Origin: Paracoccaceae bacterium
GTDB taxonomy: Bacteria; Pseudomonadota; Alphaproteobacteria; Rhodobacterales; Rhodobacteraceae
DNA length: 8,433 bases
Assembly: GCA_015485015.1 (NCBI GenBank)
Contig: WFUK01000006.1
Location: 1-8,433 of the forward strand
Direction of reading: 5' to 3'
In this document: piece after piece, positions 7,318 through 8,433 of the stretch
Numbering within the stretch: position 1 is the stretch's first letter
How the letters are laid out: each line of letters opens with the position of its first letter
Notes under the pieces: generated by a model
What the model was told of the DNA's origin: nothing
The model's database searches: none
Seen by the model: the letters and a program-made list of their open reading frames with translations, nothing else
Made by a program: the position numbers and the translations under genes

Positions 7318-7321
7318 TTGG

Positions 7322-8433
7322 ATGGCTTTGATACAAAGCTGGGTAAAATCTGCCAACCATGCCAAGACCGATTTTCCGCTGAATAATCTGCCCTACGGGG
7401 TGTTTTCGACAGACGAAAAACGGCGCTGTGGCGTGGCGATTGGCGATTCCATATTGGATGTTTCGGCCACGGAAAGCCTGTTTTCCCTGGCTTCAGCGCC
7501 GGTTTTTGCCGATGCAAGCTGGAATGATTTTATGGCATTGGGACCACCTGCATGGGCCGAATTCCGGCAAAAGCTGCAAGCGGTGCTGGCGATGGGCGCG
7601 CCCGAGCAGGCGGCGCTGGAGCCTTATTTGCACCCGCAATCAAAAGCCCAAATGCATATGCCCTTCGAGGTTGCTGAATTTACCGATTTTTATGCGGGCC
7701 GACATCATGCTGAAAACATGGGAGAAATGCTGCGCGGCCGTAAATCCCTGCCCGCCAATTGGCGGCAAATCCCGATTGGCTATAATGGCCGCGCCTCTAG
7801 CGTGGTGGTCTCGGGTGTTGATATCCGCCGTCCGCTGGGGCAGCTTTCTGAGGGCCGCTTTGGGCCAAGCGAAAAGCTGGATATCGAGCTGGAGCTGGGC
7901 GCGATTATCGGCAGCCCCTCCGCCATGGGCGCGCCCGTTAGCGTGGCCGAGGCCGACGATATGATCTTTGGGTTTGTGCTGCTCAATGATTGGTCGGCGC
8001 GCGATATTCAGGGCTGGGAATACCAGCCGCTCGGCCCGTTTCAGAGCAAGGCTTTCGCCACCAGCATTAGCCCGTGGATTGTGACCAAAGCCGCGCTGGA
8101 GGGGTTTCGCCGCCCCGCGCCCACCTATGAGCCGCCGCTTTTGCCGTATTTGAACGAGGAAAAGCCGCTGCTTTATGATATCGAGCTAAGCGTGCATCTG
8201 GGGGCTGAGCAGATCAGCCAAACCAATGCCACGCGGCTTTATTATTCCGCCGCCCAGCAGCTGGCGCATCATAGCCTTGGCGGCTGCCCGATGCGGGTGG
8301 GGGATCTGCTTGGCTCGGGCACGATATCGGGGCCGACCCCTGATGAATTCGGCTCGCTGATGGAGCTAAGCTGGAATGGCGAGAAGCCGATTTTGCTGGA
8401 AAACGGCGAGAGCCGGAGTTTTATCGAGGATGG
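7322..8433 (+). CDS. fahA: Fumarylacetoacetase, 3'-truncated by window edge
   Basis: The enzyme hydrolyses 4-fumarylacetoacetate to fumarate and acetoacetate, the last step of phenylalanine/tyrosine catabolism through homogentisate. The frame is open from the ATG at 7322 to the window end, giving 370 complete codons of an expected 400-420 or so. Motifs match the mammalian enzyme closely. FTDFYAGRHHAENMG carries D122 and Y124 and the catalytic H129 (mouse D126, Y128, H133). Next come R138 and Y154 (PIGYNGRASS), and E189 and E191 (LDIELELG, metal ligands). LNDWSARDIQGWEYQPLGPF carries D223, R227 and Q230; K243 follows, then GSGTISGP and E348 (LMELSW). The N-terminal SH3-like domain is about 1-115 and the hydrolase fold follows. 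All visible catalytic and metal residues are intact. It is divergent from the MarR gene, its probable regulator. A homogentisate dioxygenase or maleylacetoacetate isomerase gene may follow downstream, outside the window. Confidence 0.95.
   Translation, partial: MALIQSWVKSANHAKTDFPLNNLPYGVFSTDEKRRCGVAIGDSILDVSATESLFSLASAPVFADASWNDFMALGPPAWAEFRQKLQAVLAMGAPEQAALEPYLHPQSKAQMHMPFEVAEFTDFYAGRHHAENMGEMLRGRKSLPANWRQIPIGYNGRASSVVVSGVDIRRPLGQLSEGRFGPSEKLDIELELGAIIGSPSAMGAPVSVAEADDMIFGFVLLNDWSARDIQGWEYQPLGPFQSKAFATSISPWIVTKAALEGFRRPAPTYEPPLLPYLNEEKPLLYDIELSVHLGAEQISQTNATRLYYSAAQQLAHHSLGGCPMRVGDLLGSGTISGPTPDEFGSLMELSWNGEKPILLENGESRSFIED

Noticed and set aside
7428..7964. 178-codon + strand open frame
   Set aside because: It is an out-of-frame shadow of fumarylacetoacetase, whose own frame is continuous from 7322 to the window end with conserved catalytic motifs.
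1..8433. tRNA, rRNA, CRISPR, insertion sequence or attachment site
   Set aside because: The window is almost continuous coding sequence; no array of repeats, no transposase motif and no cloverleaf-like sequence was seen in the three short gaps (each under 130 bases).

Overview
The window looks like chromosomal DNA of an alphaproteobacterium, most likely from the Rhodobacterales. This rests on the style of the Dxs, MarR and fumarylacetoacetase proteins and on the GC-rich coding with strong GC bias at third positions. It is an inference from protein resemblance, not a database result. The DNA is almost entirely coding: there are seven protein genes, two of them cut by the window edges, and no gene-free stretch above about 130 bases. 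No tRNA, rRNA, insertion sequence, CRISPR array or phage gene was seen.

Left edge (1-1255, +): the last two thirds of dxs, the first enzyme of the non-mevalonate isoprenoid pathway. Its 3' end overlaps the convergent cbbR gene by 28 bases.

Centre (1228-6821): a compact CO2-fixation cassette. A LysR-type regulator (cbbR, -) is divergent from cbbM (form II RuBisCO), which is followed by cbbQ (MoxR-type AAA+ ATPase) and cbbO (von Willebrand factor A adaptor). CbbQ and CbbO together form the known CbbQO RuBisCO activase. The 128-base cbbR-cbbM gap carries a cluster of ATAGA/TCTAT half-sites that fits a CbbR operator. The 93-base cbbM-cbbQ gap carries two hairpins, the second with a seven-T tail. 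This would let cbbM mRNA accumulate above the cbbMQO read-through transcript, a sensible ratio for an abundant enzyme and its catalytic helper. cbbQ and cbbO are joined stop-to-start with no gap. No other Calvin-cycle gene (such as cbbP, cbbF, cbbA or cbbT) is in view.

Right edge (6811-8433): a MarR-family regulator (-) whose 3' end overlaps cbbO by 11 bases. It is divergent from a fumarylacetoacetase gene (last step of tyrosine/homogentisate degradation) that runs off the window. A palindrome between the two suggests that the MarR protein controls this catabolic gene and itself.

The genes are all recognisable families. I see no clearly undescribed system. The most interesting signals are regulatory: the operator cluster, the tandem hairpins, a possible leaderless cbbR transcript, and the tail-to-tail overlaps that bound the RuBisCO cassette on both sides.
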